Positions 26,726-35,568 of a DNA stretch of 64,000 bases are shown piece after piece. The DNA comes from Cohnella ginsengisoli (lineage in GTDB: Bacteria > Bacillota > Bacilli > Paenibacillales > Paenibacillaceae), in the NCBI RefSeq assembly GCF_029525555.1, contig NZ_JAPDHZ010000002.1:37868-101867 (forward strand), in the 5' to 3' direction. The first letter of the stretch is position 1. The number at the start of each line of letters is the position of its first letter. The notes below the pieces were generated by a model. It searched no databases. It saw nothing but the letters and a program-made list of their open reading frames with translations, and was not told the DNA's origin. The translations under genes and the position numbers were made by a program.

Positions 26726-27784
26726 TTACTCTCGCATTGTCTCCAGTCGAACAAGCCGCTTGCGCATGTCCGCCTCGTTGAAGTCCTCGCCGATGAGGAC
26801 GACCACGTCGCGCGCCGGATTTTGAGCTGCGAGCGGCATGAAGTCGGATTCCCGGTAGGCGAACTGGAACAAGTAACGCGCGGCCGTATCCGTAAACGTA
26901 ACGATCCCCTTGGCTCGGTATACCGATGACGGCAGCTCGCGCAGAAAGCGCTCGAAGCTATCGCTTCGGAACGGTGCGGACGGATAATGCGTCAGCACAT
27001 GCACATGATCGTGCAGGCGCGGCGATTCGTGATCGTGATTACCGTGATCGTGATTACCGTGAGCGCGATGGACTTGATTGTGCCGGTCGTGATCGTGATG
27101 GCCGTTTTCGAGGCCTTGGCGGTCCTGACGGCTGCCCCCGACGCCGACGGCTCCGGGCAGCATCGTCAATAGATCCGTCCCTGTCTCCCCCTTGACTATG
27201 TCCTCGATCGCCGCAGACGGATTCCATTCGCGCAACTGCGCGCGCACCTCCTCCGCTTCTCCGGGGCCGACGAGATCCGTCTTGCTCAGCAGCAGCAGCG
27301 AAGCCCCGCGGATCTGCTCCCGCATGAGCCGAAGCGTCTTGCCGGCGCCGAGCCGCAGCCGGTCGAGCAGATGCCTGGCGTCGACGACGGTGATCAACCC
27401 GCGCAGCTCGAGCTTCGCGTACATGGACACCTCCGTCACGGCGTCCATCATCTCGAGCGGCTGCGCCACGCCTGTGGACTCGATCCAGATGACGTCCGGA
27501 CGATGATCCCGGGCGAGCTGCAGCAAGGAGACGCCGAGATCGTTTTTGACCGAGCAGCAGATGCAGCCACCGAGCAGCTCGGCCATGGGCACGTCTTTCG
27601 CCAGCAGCTCGCCGTCGAGATTGACGTCTCCCGCTTCGTTCATGAGCACCGCCGTCCGCCAGCCTTTCGCCTTGGAGCCCTCCAGCAGTTTTTGCAGCAC
27701 GGTCGTCTTGCCGCTCCCCAGATATCCGGATAACACATATACTTGTATCGGCTTATCGCCATAGTCGTTCGCTTGCGCGCGCAT
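26726..27784 (-). CDS. CobW/COG0523 GTPase, probable metal chaperone
   Basis: A 352-residue G3E-family P-loop GTPase. Walker A is GYLGSGKTT, the metal-binding CICC motif lies at 74-77 (GGCICCS), and ESTGVAQP and SKTDLV follow. A histidine/aspartate-rich insert at about residues 228-262 (27000-27105), including NHDHGNHDHES, separates the GTPase from the CobW C-terminal domain. Such proteins deliver Zn, Co or other divalent metals to client enzymes. The gene stands alone; I did not find a clear Zur box upstream, so the metal is unassigned. Confidence 0.88.
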   Translation of the reverse strand: MRAQANDYGDKPIQVYVLSGYLGSGKTTVLQKLLEGSKAKGWRTAVLMNEAGDVNLDGELLAKDVPMAELLGGCICCSVKNDLGVSLLQLARDHRPDVIWIESTGVAQPLEMMDAVTEVSMYAKLELRGLITVVDARHLLDRLRLGAGKTLRLMREQIRGASLLLLSKTDLVGPGEAEEVRAQLREWNPSAAIEDIVKGETGTDLLTMLPGAVGVGGSRQDRQGLENGHHDHDRHNQVHRAHGNHDHGNHDHESPRLHDHVHVLTHYPSAPFRSDSFERFLRELPSSVYRAKGIVTFTDTAARYLFQFAYRESDFMPLAAQNPARDVVVLIGEDFNEADMRKRLVRLETMRE

Positions 27785-27859
27785 CGCGGTTCCTCCCCCG
27801 ACAAAATGAATCGACCCTCCGTCGCGGCTGCGCGGAGGGCCTCTAGGACGTTCGTTATG

Positions 27860-28534
27860 CTACTCCCGGATCGCGGAGTAAAAGTTGCGAATCGGTTCGA
27901 CGCATTCCGGCGTCTCGCGCTCCCGCTCGTTCACGTAAGCGCCGACCGGGTACATCATCATCTCGTCCGCCGCGATCCCGCGGATACTGCCCAATACGCC
28001 CCGATATTCCGTATTCGTCTCGTTCAGCCATTCGTCGATGCCTTCGTCGTCCAAAATGGCGGGCATGCGGTCCGAATACGGTCCGACCATCTCGTTGGAT
28101 AGCGTCGTCAGCATCGTATACGCGCGAATGTCGCCGCCTTCGACGCGCGGCCACACTTCGTAAAAACCGGGGACCGCGAACGTCCCGCGCCCCTTGAGCA
28201 CGAAGTGGATCGGCTGGCGGGCTTTGCCCTTCGTCTCCCAGCCGTAAAAGCCGCTGACGGGGATGACGCAGCGCTGCTTGTTCGTCATCCGCTTGAAGAT
28301 CGGCCGGTCGCCGATGCCCGGACCGTCCGCATTGACGGCGTCGCGGGACCAGTAAGGCATGAGGCCCCAGCGCAGCGACTCGAGCTTGCGCTCGCGCCGC
28401 TCCTCGACGATGACCGCGGCATTTTGGGTCGGGGCGACATTGTATCTGGGCCTGTACGGTCCGACGACTTGATCGATCCGGTAACGTTCGGTGAGCTCGG
28501 ACAAATCCGCGGCAAGCGAAAATCTTTGGCACAT
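27860..28534 (-). CDS. SRAP (YedK/HMCES-like) protein with altered active site
   Basis: A 224-residue SRAP-domain protein. Starting at ATG 28534 places the catalytic Cys at position 2 (MCQRFSL), as the family requires. Members crosslink abasic sites in single-stranded DNA. The fold is clear from RYNVAPTQ, LRWGLMPYW and RCVIPVSGFYGWE. However, the usual FYEW glutamate is Gly here (GFYGWE), the usual HDRMP histidine is Ser (YSDRMP), and the NARxET motif reads NADGPG. The catalytic Cys and the Asn remain. The gene is intact, so this is divergence rather than decay by frameshift. Confidence 0.88.
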   Translation of the reverse strand: MCQRFSLAADLSELTERYRIDQVVGPYRPRYNVAPTQNAAVIVEERRERKLESLRWGLMPYWSRDAVNADGPGIGDRPIFKRMTNKQRCVIPVSGFYGWETKGKARQPIHFVLKGRGTFAVPGFYEVWPRVEGGDIRAYTMLTTLSNEMVGPYSDRMPAILDDEGIDEWLNETNTEYRGVLGSIRGIAADEMMMYPVGAYVNERERETPECVEPIRNFYSAIRE

Positions 28535-28630
28535 GGGAGGCACCGCCTTCTTGGGTTTCCCCCCCAGTATTTGCTTGTAAGCGCCGCTTCTATTCGCCGG
28601 GATCCCGAATGCGGGCGAGCAGTCGCGCGA

Positions 28631-29542
28631 TCAGGCGTCTTGCGGATGGCCGGCCTGTACCAGCGCGACGGCCGCCGCGTTGGCTTCGACCTGGGCGACG
28701 TCCTTGCAGCCGGGGATGACGGCGGTGACGGCCGGATGGCGCAGGCACCACGCCAGCGCCCAGGAAGCCATGTCGACGCCCTCGGGCACCTCCGTGCGCT
28801 TGATTCCCTCCGCTTCGCGAAGCAGCAGGTCGGCCTCCTCCCGGTCGCGCCGCGAGCGAACGTCGTCGCTCGGGAACGTCGCGCCCGGCTTGTACTTGCC
28901 GCTCAGGAAGCCGCTGGCGAGCGGCACGCGGGCGAGCACGCCAAGTCCCTGCGCCTCGCAGGACGGAAATACTTCCTCTTCCGGCGCGCGGTCGAGCCGG
29001 TTGTAGACGACCTGGATCGCTTGCGCGCCGACCGCCTTCGCTTTGGACGTCTGATAGACGTTGCGGTTCGATCCGATCGAAATGCCGAGATGCCGGATCT
29101 TGCCCGCTTCGACCTGCCGGCCGAGCGCCTCCCAGAGCCCGTCCGTATCGAACGCGGCATCGGGTCCCGAATGAAATTGATAGAGATCGATATAATCGGT
29201 CTGAAGCGCCTTCAGGGAGGCGTCCAGCTGTCGCACGACATCCTGCGGATCGTAGTCGTCCGTCCGGCTGAAGGGCCCATGGAAATGATGTCCGAACTTC
29301 GTCGCGAGCACCCAATCGGAGCGGCGGCCGCGGATGGCCGGTCCGATCAACGACTCGGACAGATGATCGCCGTAGCATTCGGCGGTATCGATCAGGTTGA
29401 TGCCGAGCTCGGCGGCCCTGCCCAAAATAGCGTCCGCCTCGTGCTGCTCGTAGTTCCTGCCCCACTCCCCTCCGAACTGCCACGTACCGACGCCTACCGC
29501 GGATATTTTCAGATCGGTCGATCCCAACTTGCGATACAGCAT
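28631..29542 (-). CDS. Aldo/keto reductase
   Basis: A 303-residue NADPH-dependent aldo/keto reductase. The catalytic tetrad is visible: Asp and Tyr in IDTAECYGDHLSE, Lys in ATKFGHH and His in LYQFHSG. The cofactor-binding end contains VIPGCKD. GGGAGG precedes the ATG at 29542. It is a single gene between the SRAP and YbjQ genes, with no substrate clue. Confidence 0.9.
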   Translation of the reverse strand: MLYRKLGSTDLKISAVGVGTWQFGGEWGRNYEQHEADAILGRAAELGINLIDTAECYGDHLSESLIGPAIRGRRSDWVLATKFGHHFHGPFSRTDDYDPQDVVRQLDASLKALQTDYIDLYQFHSGPDAAFDTDGLWEALGRQVEAGKIRHLGISIGSNRNVYQTSKAKAVGAQAIQVVYNRLDRAPEEEVFPSCEAQGLGVLARVPLASGFLSGKYKPGATFPSDDVRSRRDREEADLLLREAEGIKRTEVPEGVDMASWALAWCLRHPAVTAVIPGCKDVAQVEANAAAVALVQAGHPQDA

Positions 29543-29600
29543 GCTTCAGCCTCCCTTTATTTTAATAGAAGAAGATTCGCCAAGATTCAGTCAACGACGA

Positions 29601-29921
29601 TTAAACTTCGACGGTCACGGCGGTGCCGCTGACCGCTACCATGAGCATCCCTTCCCGCACGACCTCGTAGTCGACATCGACGCCTACGATCGCGTTGGCG
29701 CCCATCCGCCTCGCTTGCTCGACCATCTCGGAGACCGCGATGTCGCGGGCCTGCTTCAGCTTGTTTTCATAGGAGCCGGACCTGCCGCCGACGACGTCGG
29801 TGATCGAAGCCATGAAGTCGCGGAAGATGTTCGCGCCCATGATCGTCTCTCCGTTCACCAGTCCGAAATAGGACGTGATCCTGTATCCTTCCACATTGGG
29901 CGTAGTCGTCACGAGCATCAT
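29601..29921 (-). CDS. YbjQ/UPF0145 family protein
   Basis: A 106-residue protein of the YbjQ (UPF0145) family, soluble pentamer-forming proteins once called heavy-metal-binding. Family marks are [26 protein letters not shown] and [17 protein letters not shown]. It begins with two adjacent ATG codons after GGAGGC. The function of the family is not settled. Confidence 0.88.
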   Translation of the reverse strand: MMLVTTTPNVEGYRITSYFGLVNGETIMGANIFRDFMASITDVVGGRSGSYENKLKQARDIAVSEMVEQARRMGANAIVGVDVDYEVVREGMLMVAVSGTAVTVEV

Positions 29922-30014
29922 AATAGCCTCCTTGAAGATAATGGGAACGCCCTCATTCTATCATACCGTTCCCCCCGAACAACAACGAGAGCCGCCGGCG
30001 TCAGCCGGCAGCTC

Positions 30015-30537
30015 TCAAGGGTTGAATTCGGTCGGAGCCGGGCTCTCCTCCACCGCGAATTCGTAATCGTCGATATCGAACACCTGGACCGGGATCGCGT
30101 TCTGGACGACTTTGTCCTGGAATTCGATATGGTCGGTCAGGATCGGACTCTGCGCGCGAAGCGACGTCAGCACGATCTCCGTCTCGATCGGGTCGAGCAG
30201 CTCGCCGTACTGCATGTTCTCGGCCGCGTTGACGACGACGAGGGTCACCTTGTCGTTGATCGGCAGCGGCGGACTCTCCCGCCACGGCGCGAGCAGCGAG
30301 CGCTCGAGCTTCTTTTTTATTGAAAGGATCTTCGAAGTACGCGATCATCTCCCCGATCTTGCCCTTGACGTGACGGTCGTCGTCCGGATCGGGCATGACG
30401 GGCTCGTCGCTATCCTTCATATCGTACAATTCCATCACTGTCGAATACGGAATCCGGTATTCCACAGGCCGTTTCGGCAGAAGCAGCTGACCATATATGG
30501 CGATCATGACCGCCTCGATGACAAAACGCCTTTCCAT
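30015..30537 (-). CDS. Conserved cytoplasmic protein of unknown function (frameshifted)
   Basis: An about 173-residue protein beginning MERRFVIEAVMIAIYGQLLL, with PYSTVMELYDMKDS and DPDDDRHVKGKIGEMIAYF. The frame is broken by one extra base in the T6 run at 30313-30318. The repaired sequence reads PFNKKKLERSLLAPWRESPP and continues into TLVVVNAAENMQYGELLDPI and the acidic C-terminus. No signal peptide or membrane segment. I recall similar unannotated proteins in Paenibacillus genomes but cannot assign a function. Confidence 0.7.
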
Positions 30538-30661
30538 TGTAGCCAGTCCCCCCCTAGTAGCGGCAGAAAAACCTTGAGCGCATTGCTGTACATTATATCA
30601 TAAATTCGCTTCAGACATGCCGGCGCCGGGTATAATAGGCCGACATAAGGAGGCGATCGCG

Positions 30662-31620
30662 ATGACGTTGACGACGACGAGGAGCAGGACGATCGATCTT
30701 GAAGGGCTGCAGCGCGCGGCCGAGGCGTGCAAAATCGATACGTGCCGCGTACAGATCGGCAGCGGGCGAGCCGCGCGGACGCTGGATTACGCACGCAATG
30801 CGCGTTCGGCCGAACGGGTTCACAAGGTCAATTCGGTGACGAAAAGCGTGCTCTCGCTGCTCGTCGGCATCGCGCTCGCGCGGGGCGAATTCCCTTCGCT
30901 CGGCACGCCGCTCGCCGGCTGTCTGCCCGGATCTCGGCTCCGCTCGGGCGAATTCGCCTGCATCATCTGCTGTCAATGACGGCCGGCATGGACTGGCCGG
31001 AGTGGGGCGCCTGGGGCGGACGTCCCAATCCGATGTGCGAATCGGACGACTGGGTCGCCTTCATCCTGGGAAGACGGACGAAATCCCGCCCGGGCGACGC
31101 GATGTCGTACAACTCCGGCTGCTCGCATCTGCTTAGCCTCGTCCTGCAGCGGGATACCGGCATGACCGCCGAGGCCTACGCCGCGCGACATCTGTTCGGG
31201 CCGCTCGGCATCGACGCCTGGCAGTGGCATACGGATCCGCAAGGCGTGTCGATCGGCGGCTTCGGACTGGCGCTGCGCGGCGGCGACCTGTTCAAGCTGG
31301 GCCAACTCATGTTGTCCCGCGGCCGCTTCGGCGGTCGGCGAATCGTGCCCGAGGATTGGATCGCCGAATCGACCGCCCCCAGGCATCATACTTACGATTG
31401 GCTCGGCTCGTACGGCTATCACTGGTGGACGTTCACCGGCGGCGGCCGCGAGCCGCTGAAGCCGCACATTTATTACGCGATGGGCTATGGCGGCCAATTT
31501 CTGTTCGTCATTCCGGAAACGGAGACCGTCGTCTCCTTCACGAGCGATTTATATCGCGAACCTTTAAGGCCGTTAAATATTTTTTCGACGTTCGTAGCGG
31601 GCGTTCCTTACGGCTCATAG
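30662..31620 (+). CDS. Serine hydrolase of the beta-lactamase/class C family (frameshifted)
   Basis: A penicillin-binding-protein-fold serine hydrolase. The nucleophile motif SVTK (in KVNSVTKSVLSLLVG) is the SxxK, the second motif is SYNSGCSHLLS, and the KTG-equivalent strand contains MGYGGQFLFVIPE. No signal peptide, so it is probably an intracellular esterase or peptidase-like enzyme rather than a secreted beta-lactamase. The ATG at 30662 has AAGGAGG before it, and TATAAT lies at 30631-30636. The frame breaks near 30926-30928. Adding one C gives LPRISAPLGRIRLHHLLSM. The 3' end overlaps the convergent SDR gene by 13 nt. Confidence 0.82.
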
Positions 31621-32360
31621 TTCATCTTCCGGGTCATGCCGCCGTCCACGACGAGATTCGTCCCCGTGACGAAGCCGCCCTCGGGGTCGGTCAAGTAGAA
31701 GCAGGCCTTGACCACGTCCGACGGCTTGCCGACCCGGCCGGCGGGATGCTGCTTGTGATCGGCAGGCCGCAAGGCGTCATAGTCGCCGGTCTCGATCCAT
31801 CCCGGGCTGATCGCGTTCACCGCGATGCCGTCCGGTCCGAGCGACAGCGCGAGCGCGTGCGTGAGCGCCAGGATGCCGCCCTTGGAAGCCGCATACGCTT
31901 CCGAGTTCGGCTCGGATTGCAGCGCGCGCGTCGATGCGATGTTGACGATGGCGCCGCCGCCAGCCAGCTTCATCGCTTTGGCCGCTTCGCGGCCGCACAG
32001 GAACGCGCCTCGAAGATTAATATTCATGACGCGGTCCCATTCCTCGAGCGTCAGCTCGAGCGGCGACTTCCAGATGCCGATGCCCGCATTGTGTACGAGT
32101 ACGTCCACGCGTCCCGTCCAAGCCATCGCGCGAGCTACGATCTGCGCGGCCGCTTCGGCCTCGGTCAGGTCGGCCGCGATAAACATCGCGGAGCGGCCCT
32201 CGCCCGCCAAATGCGCGGCCAGCGCCCCCCCGTCCGTGCCGGGCGCGTCGCTAAGCGCGACCGAAGCGCCGGACTCGGCATACGCCCGCGACAGGTGGCG
32301 CCCGATGCCGCCGGCGGCGCCCGTCACGATAACGGTGCGGCCCGCGTAAATGCCCGGCAT
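31608..32360 (-). CDS. Short-chain dehydrogenase/reductase
   Basis: A 250-residue classical SDR. The cofactor loop is TGAAGGIGRHL, an acidic residue follows in ALSDAPG, NAG is in LVHNAGIG, and the catalytic Ser and Tyr-Lys are in NIASTRAL and YAASKGG. The C-terminus has GGFVTGTNLVVDGG. The ATG at 32360 overlaps the stop of the MOSC gene (TGATG), so the two are coupled. The substrate is unknown. Confidence 0.9.
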   Translation of the reverse strand: MPGIYAGRTVIVTGAAGGIGRHLSRAYAESGASVALSDAPGTDGGALAAHLAGEGRSAMFIAADLTEAEAAAQIVARAMAWTGRVDVLVHNAGIGIWKSPLELTLEEWDRVMNINLRGAFLCGREAAKAMKLAGGGAIVNIASTRALQSEPNSEAYAASKGGILALTHALALSLGPDGIAVNAISPGWIETGDYDALRPADHKQHPAGRVGKPSDVVKACFYLTDPEGGFVTGTNLVVDGGMTRKMNYEP

Positions 32361-33046
32361 CAGGACTGCGAGAGACGCGACAGTCTCGCCGTCAACGTCT
32401 CCCTCCAGCTGTCCGCCAGCGCGTCGACCGCAAGCAGCCGCTCTATGCCTTCCCGGTTTTCTTTTCCCCGATGCATGACCGCATTCGCTTCTTCGACCGT
32501 AACGCCGGCGGGATCGCGCGAGACGAGGACGAGCTCGCCCGGTTCGACCGAGCCAGGCGACAGTACGCGGAAATAAAAGCCGGTTTTCCCCGTATCCCGC
32601 ACCATCGCCGGCAGATCGTCGGCGCCCCACTTCATCGCAAGCTTCCAGCAAGGCACGCGCGGCTGGCTGATCTGGAGCGTCAAATCGCCGATCTTGAATA
32701 CATCGCCGACGCAAACCTCGTTTTCGTCGATTTCGTCGATCGTGAAGTTTTCGCCGAAAGCGCCGAATTCGAGCGACCTGCCCAGCTTCTCTTCCCAAAA
32801 GGCATAATGACGGTACGGATAGGCGCACACCGCCTTGTCCGGACCGCCGTGGTTCACGTTATCCGCCTGCTCGTCGCCCGCCAGCCCCTCGTGATGGACG
32901 GTAACGGCGCTTAGCGCCCTTTCCTTATCAATTCCCGACTTTGCAGGCTTGCCTTTGAACTGCGCCTCTCGCGCCGCGCCTACGTTCACCGACAATAACG
33001 GGTAGGACCGTTCGAGTGTCGCGGGCAAAGCTGTTGAATTCGACAT
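32360..33046 (-). CDS. MOSC-domain protein (YiiM-like)
   Basis: A 228-residue MOSC-domain protein. The sulfur-carrying cysteine is in QISQPRVPCWKLAMKWG, and HHEGLAGDEQADNVNHGG and GAFGENFTI are standard YiiM segments. YiiM-type proteins use a molybdenum cofactor, for example to reduce N-hydroxylated purines. The ATG at 33046 was chosen because AAGGAGG lies just upstream; longer frames have none. It is translationally coupled to the SDR gene. Confidence 0.88.
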   Translation of the reverse strand: MSNSTALPATLERSYPLLSVNVGAAREAQFKGKPAKSGIDKERALSAVTVHHEGLAGDEQADNVNHGGPDKAVCAYPYRHYAFWEEKLGRSLEFGAFGENFTIDEIDENEVCVGDVFKIGDLTLQISQPRVPCWKLAMKWGADDLPAMVRDTGKTGFYFRVLSPGSVEPGELVLVSRDPAGVTVEEANAVMHRGKENREGIERLLAVDALADSWRETLTARLSRLSQS

Positions 33047-33184
33047 CGCGCGAACCTCCTTGAGCGTAGAGTTGTCAGTAAGCCCTAACCGAACCCCCGG
33101 CATGCCGGGGATGGATAAGGGGCATTCGTCCTTGCCATGCTAAATTCGGCGGGCCGTCCACGCCCGGGATGGGAGCTGATGAAA

Positions 33185-33298
33185 ATGACCACGTCGAAAC
33201 GCAGAAAAGAAAGCGCATGGAAAAGCCGCAAAGAGCGCTCCCAAATCCGCCCGGCGAAGGCGCCGGATGGCGAACCGGAAGCGCCGCTTCAACCGTAA
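33185..33298 (+). CDS. Possible small basic protein
   Basis: A 37-codon frame, starting MTTSKRRKESAWKSRKERSQ and ending in an acidic/proline tail, with GGGAG 9 nt before the ATG at 33185. It is very basic and has no membrane segment. It lies alone in the 297-bp gap 33047-33343 between two minus-strand genes. A nearby ATG at 33179 in the same frame has poor spacing. No recognised family, so it may be chance. Confidence 0.35.
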   Translation: MTTSKRRKESAWKSRKERSQIRPAKAPDGEPEAPLQP

Positions 33299-33343
33299 TC
33301 GCCGCATCCGCAAGACAGATGGACCCCGCGACGGGAGGACGGC

Positions 33344-34072
33344 TTAGGAGATTTGGTGCTTTTCGGCTGCCGTAAGCCGTCTTCCCCGTACGGTCAACAC
33401 CGCTCTGCCGTCATGCAAGCCCCATATTTCGTCCGCGAATTTCTCGGCGAGCTCCAAGCGATGCAGCGCTACGACAATGATCATGTTCTTATCGATCGCC
33501 TGCTGCTTCAGCATGCCCATGATGCTCTCCTGCGAATGAGGATCGAGTCCGGTCACGGGCTCGTCCGCGAGCAGCACTTCGGCGCCGTGCGCGATCGCGC
33601 GGGCGATCGCCACGCGCTGGCGTTCGCCGCCGCTGAGCTTCTCCGCCGGCTGGTGCGCCCTGTCGATCAAGCCGACGTTCTCCAGCGTCTCCATGGCGTC
33701 CATGTAGTCGTCGCTTCTGACCATGCCGGTCATCCGCCGGAACCACGACACCTGGCCGACCGCGCCGATAATGACGTTTTTGAGCGCCGTCTTTTTCTCG
33801 TACATCAGCGCCTTCTGTTCCAGATAAGCGATTTTGCGCTTCAACCGCAGTCTGGCGAACGCGCCGCCGGCAATCGCGTCCTTGCCGTCGATGCGCAGCT
33901 CCCCGCTCGTCCAAGGCTCCTTGAGACCGAGGCACCGCAGCAGCATCGATTTGCCGCTGCCGCTCGCCCCTACGACCGCATACAGCTTGCCCGGCTCCAG
34001 ATGCCCGTGGATGCCGTCGAGTACCTTTTTGCCTGTCGGCAGCTTGCGCGTGAGACCGATGATATGTATCAT
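33344..34072 (-). CDS. Orphan ABC transporter ATP-binding protein, PhnC-like
   Basis: A 242-residue ABC ATPase resembling PhnC (phosphonate) subunits. Walker A is GASGSGKSMLL, the signature LSGGERQRVAIARAIAHG, Walker B VLLADEPVTGLDP, and the switch His is in VALHRLELA. The region GQVSWFRRMTGM is typical of PhnC-type proteins. No permease or binding protein lies beside it, so its partner is elsewhere or it acts on its own. The start at 34072 has only a weak site (AGGGGGG, rather far). Confidence 0.85.
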   Translation of the reverse strand: MIHIIGLTRKLPTGKKVLDGIHGHLEPGKLYAVVGASGSGKSMLLRCLGLKEPWTSGELRIDGKDAIAGGAFARLRLKRKIAYLEQKALMYEKKTALKNVIIGAVGQVSWFRRMTGMVRSDDYMDAMETLENVGLIDRAHQPAEKLSGGERQRVAIARAIAHGAEVLLADEPVTGLDPHSQESIMGMLKQQAIDKNMIIVVALHRLELAEKFADEIWGLHDGRAVLTVRGRRLTAAEKHQIS

Positions 34073-34219
34073 TCCCGTCCGATTGCCCCCCTGACTTTCA
34101 TTCCTGCCGTTTTTTCTAGTGTAATTCTTTACGGAACGGCTTTCCATACGAACAAACGTTTGGTATACTATAAACAAGAACATGTGTTCTATCTATTCCA
34201 GTCAAAGGTGGGATGATGG

Positions 34220-34452
34220 ATGGAGAACTGCGAACACCTCCGCTACTTGGAGCCTTCAAGGGGATCCCGGCCGTCACGAGATCTGACTTTCAAATTTTAC
34301 GACAGCGGCCGTCTCGTGATCGTGGACAATGACAGCGGCAATACGATGAACCCCCCGCGAGTTAAGCGGGGGGCAGCTACGACTTTTATGTGCGTCAACG
34401 GCTCGCCTTCATCAAGCGCGATCTGAAGTCCAAGATCGAGAAGTACGCGTGA
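34220..34452 (+). CDS. Small hypothetical protein (frameshifted)
   Basis: A protein of about 77 residues beginning MENCEHLRYLEPSRGSRPSR, with FKFYDSGRLVIVDNDSGN in the middle. As printed it ends at 34426 in a low-complexity tail. Adding one G to the G6 run at 34368-34373 gives RGGSYDFYVRQRLAFIKRDL and KSKIEKYA, a much more protein-like end. AAAGGTGGGAT lies upstream of the ATG. No family recognised. Confidence 0.5.
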
Positions 34453-34509
34453 CCCTGCACGCGCGACCGTACCGGGGCGTCATGCCCCGGCACGCTGGCA
34501 CGCTTACGT

Positions 34510-34647
34510 TTAAGGCAGGTTTTTGTCGATACCGTTCAAGCTGGGCGGCAGGCGGGACATCTTGTCCAGCTTCGTCGTCTGGCTTTTTCCGCGTCCTCCG
34601 GCCGTAATGCTCTTCGCTCCCGCTTTAGGTCCTTGATAGGGCGGCAT
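34510..34647 (-). CDS. Small conserved-looking protein, 45 residues
   Basis: ATG 34647 is preceded by a strong GGAGGTGA and starts MPPYQGPKAGAKSITAGGRG, then KSQTTKLDKMSRLPPS and the end NGIDKNLP. It is basic, rich in Gly, Lys and Pro, and probably unstructured in part. The ribosome binding site and sensible composition support a real gene. Convergent with the small gene at 34220. No family recognised. Confidence 0.6.
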   Translation of the reverse strand: MPPYQGPKAGAKSITAGGRGKSQTTKLDKMSRLPPSLNGIDKNLP

Positions 34648-34817
34648 ATCCGACTCACCTCCATGGGATGCATTAAGATGCGGTTAGGGGCACACCGTAC
34701 GATTAGGTTGCCCGCCCGGCACATTTACAAACACCGTCCGGTTAGACATAATAAATTCATGTCCGCCGTCCGATTGGCGAGCGGCCGGAGCGGCAAGCAG
34801 ACGAAGGAGCCACGGAT

Positions 34818-35555
34818 ATGAAGCAGAACATCCTGTTCGACCTGGACGACACGCTGATCCATTGCAACAAATATTTTCATTTCGTGCAAGAGCAGTTCGC
34901 GGACTTGATGACGACCTGGTTCGCGCCGTTCGGCCTGACCAAGCAGGCCGTGCTCGCCAAGCACAGCGAGATCGACATCGCCGGCGTGCAGATCGTCGGC
35001 TTCAGCAGCGAGCATTTCCCTCAATCGTTCGTCGATACGTACCGCCATTATAGCGCCCTGCACGGACGCTCCGAATCCGCCGACGAGGAGGCGCTTCTGT
35101 GGAAGCTTGGCCTTAGCGTGTTCGAGCAGGAGACCGAGCCTTATCCGTTCATGAACGAGACGCTCGAATCGCTCGCGGCCGCCGGCCATCAGCTTCATTT
35201 ATATACGGGCGGAGATCCGGCCATCCAGAAGCGCAAGATCGAAGCCGCCGGCCTCGAGCGTTACTTTCGAGACCGCATCTATATCCGATTGCACAAAAAC
35301 GTCGAAGCATTGAAGGAGATTTTGCGCGCAGGCAAGCTGCGGATCGACCGCACCTGGATGGTGGGCAATTCGGTGCGCACGGACGTGCTGCCCGCGCTGT
35401 CCTGCGGCCTGCATGCCATTTATTTGAAGCAGGAGCGCGAATGGGACTACAACGTGCTGCCGATCGCAGACGCCAAGCCGAGCGGCGCGTTCCTCACATT
35501 ATCCTCGCTTCGCCAGGTGCCGTCCGCGATCGACGCTTATTTGACGCAAGGCTGA
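34818..35555 (+). CDS. HAD-superfamily hydrolase
   Basis: A 245-residue haloacid dehalogenase-type phosphatase. Motif I is ILFDLDDTLIHCN, motif II Thr is in LHLYTGGD, the Lys of motif III is in IRLHKNVEALK, and motif IV is MVGNSVRTDVLPA. The cap region is of the helical C1 type. ACGAAGGAG precedes the ATG. The substrate cannot be predicted. Confidence 0.88.
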   Translation: MKQNILFDLDDTLIHCNKYFHFVQEQFADLMTTWFAPFGLTKQAVLAKHSEIDIAGVQIVGFSSEHFPQSFVDTYRHYSALHGRSESADEEALLWKLGLSVFEQETEPYPFMNETLESLAAAGHQLHLYTGGDPAIQKRKIEAAGLERYFRDRIYIRLHKNVEALKEILRAGKLRIDRTWMVGNSVRTDVLPALSCGLHAIYLKQEREWDYNVLPIADAKPSGAFLTLSSLRQVPSAIDAYLTQG

Positions 35556-35568
35556 CCCCGACCCGCGC

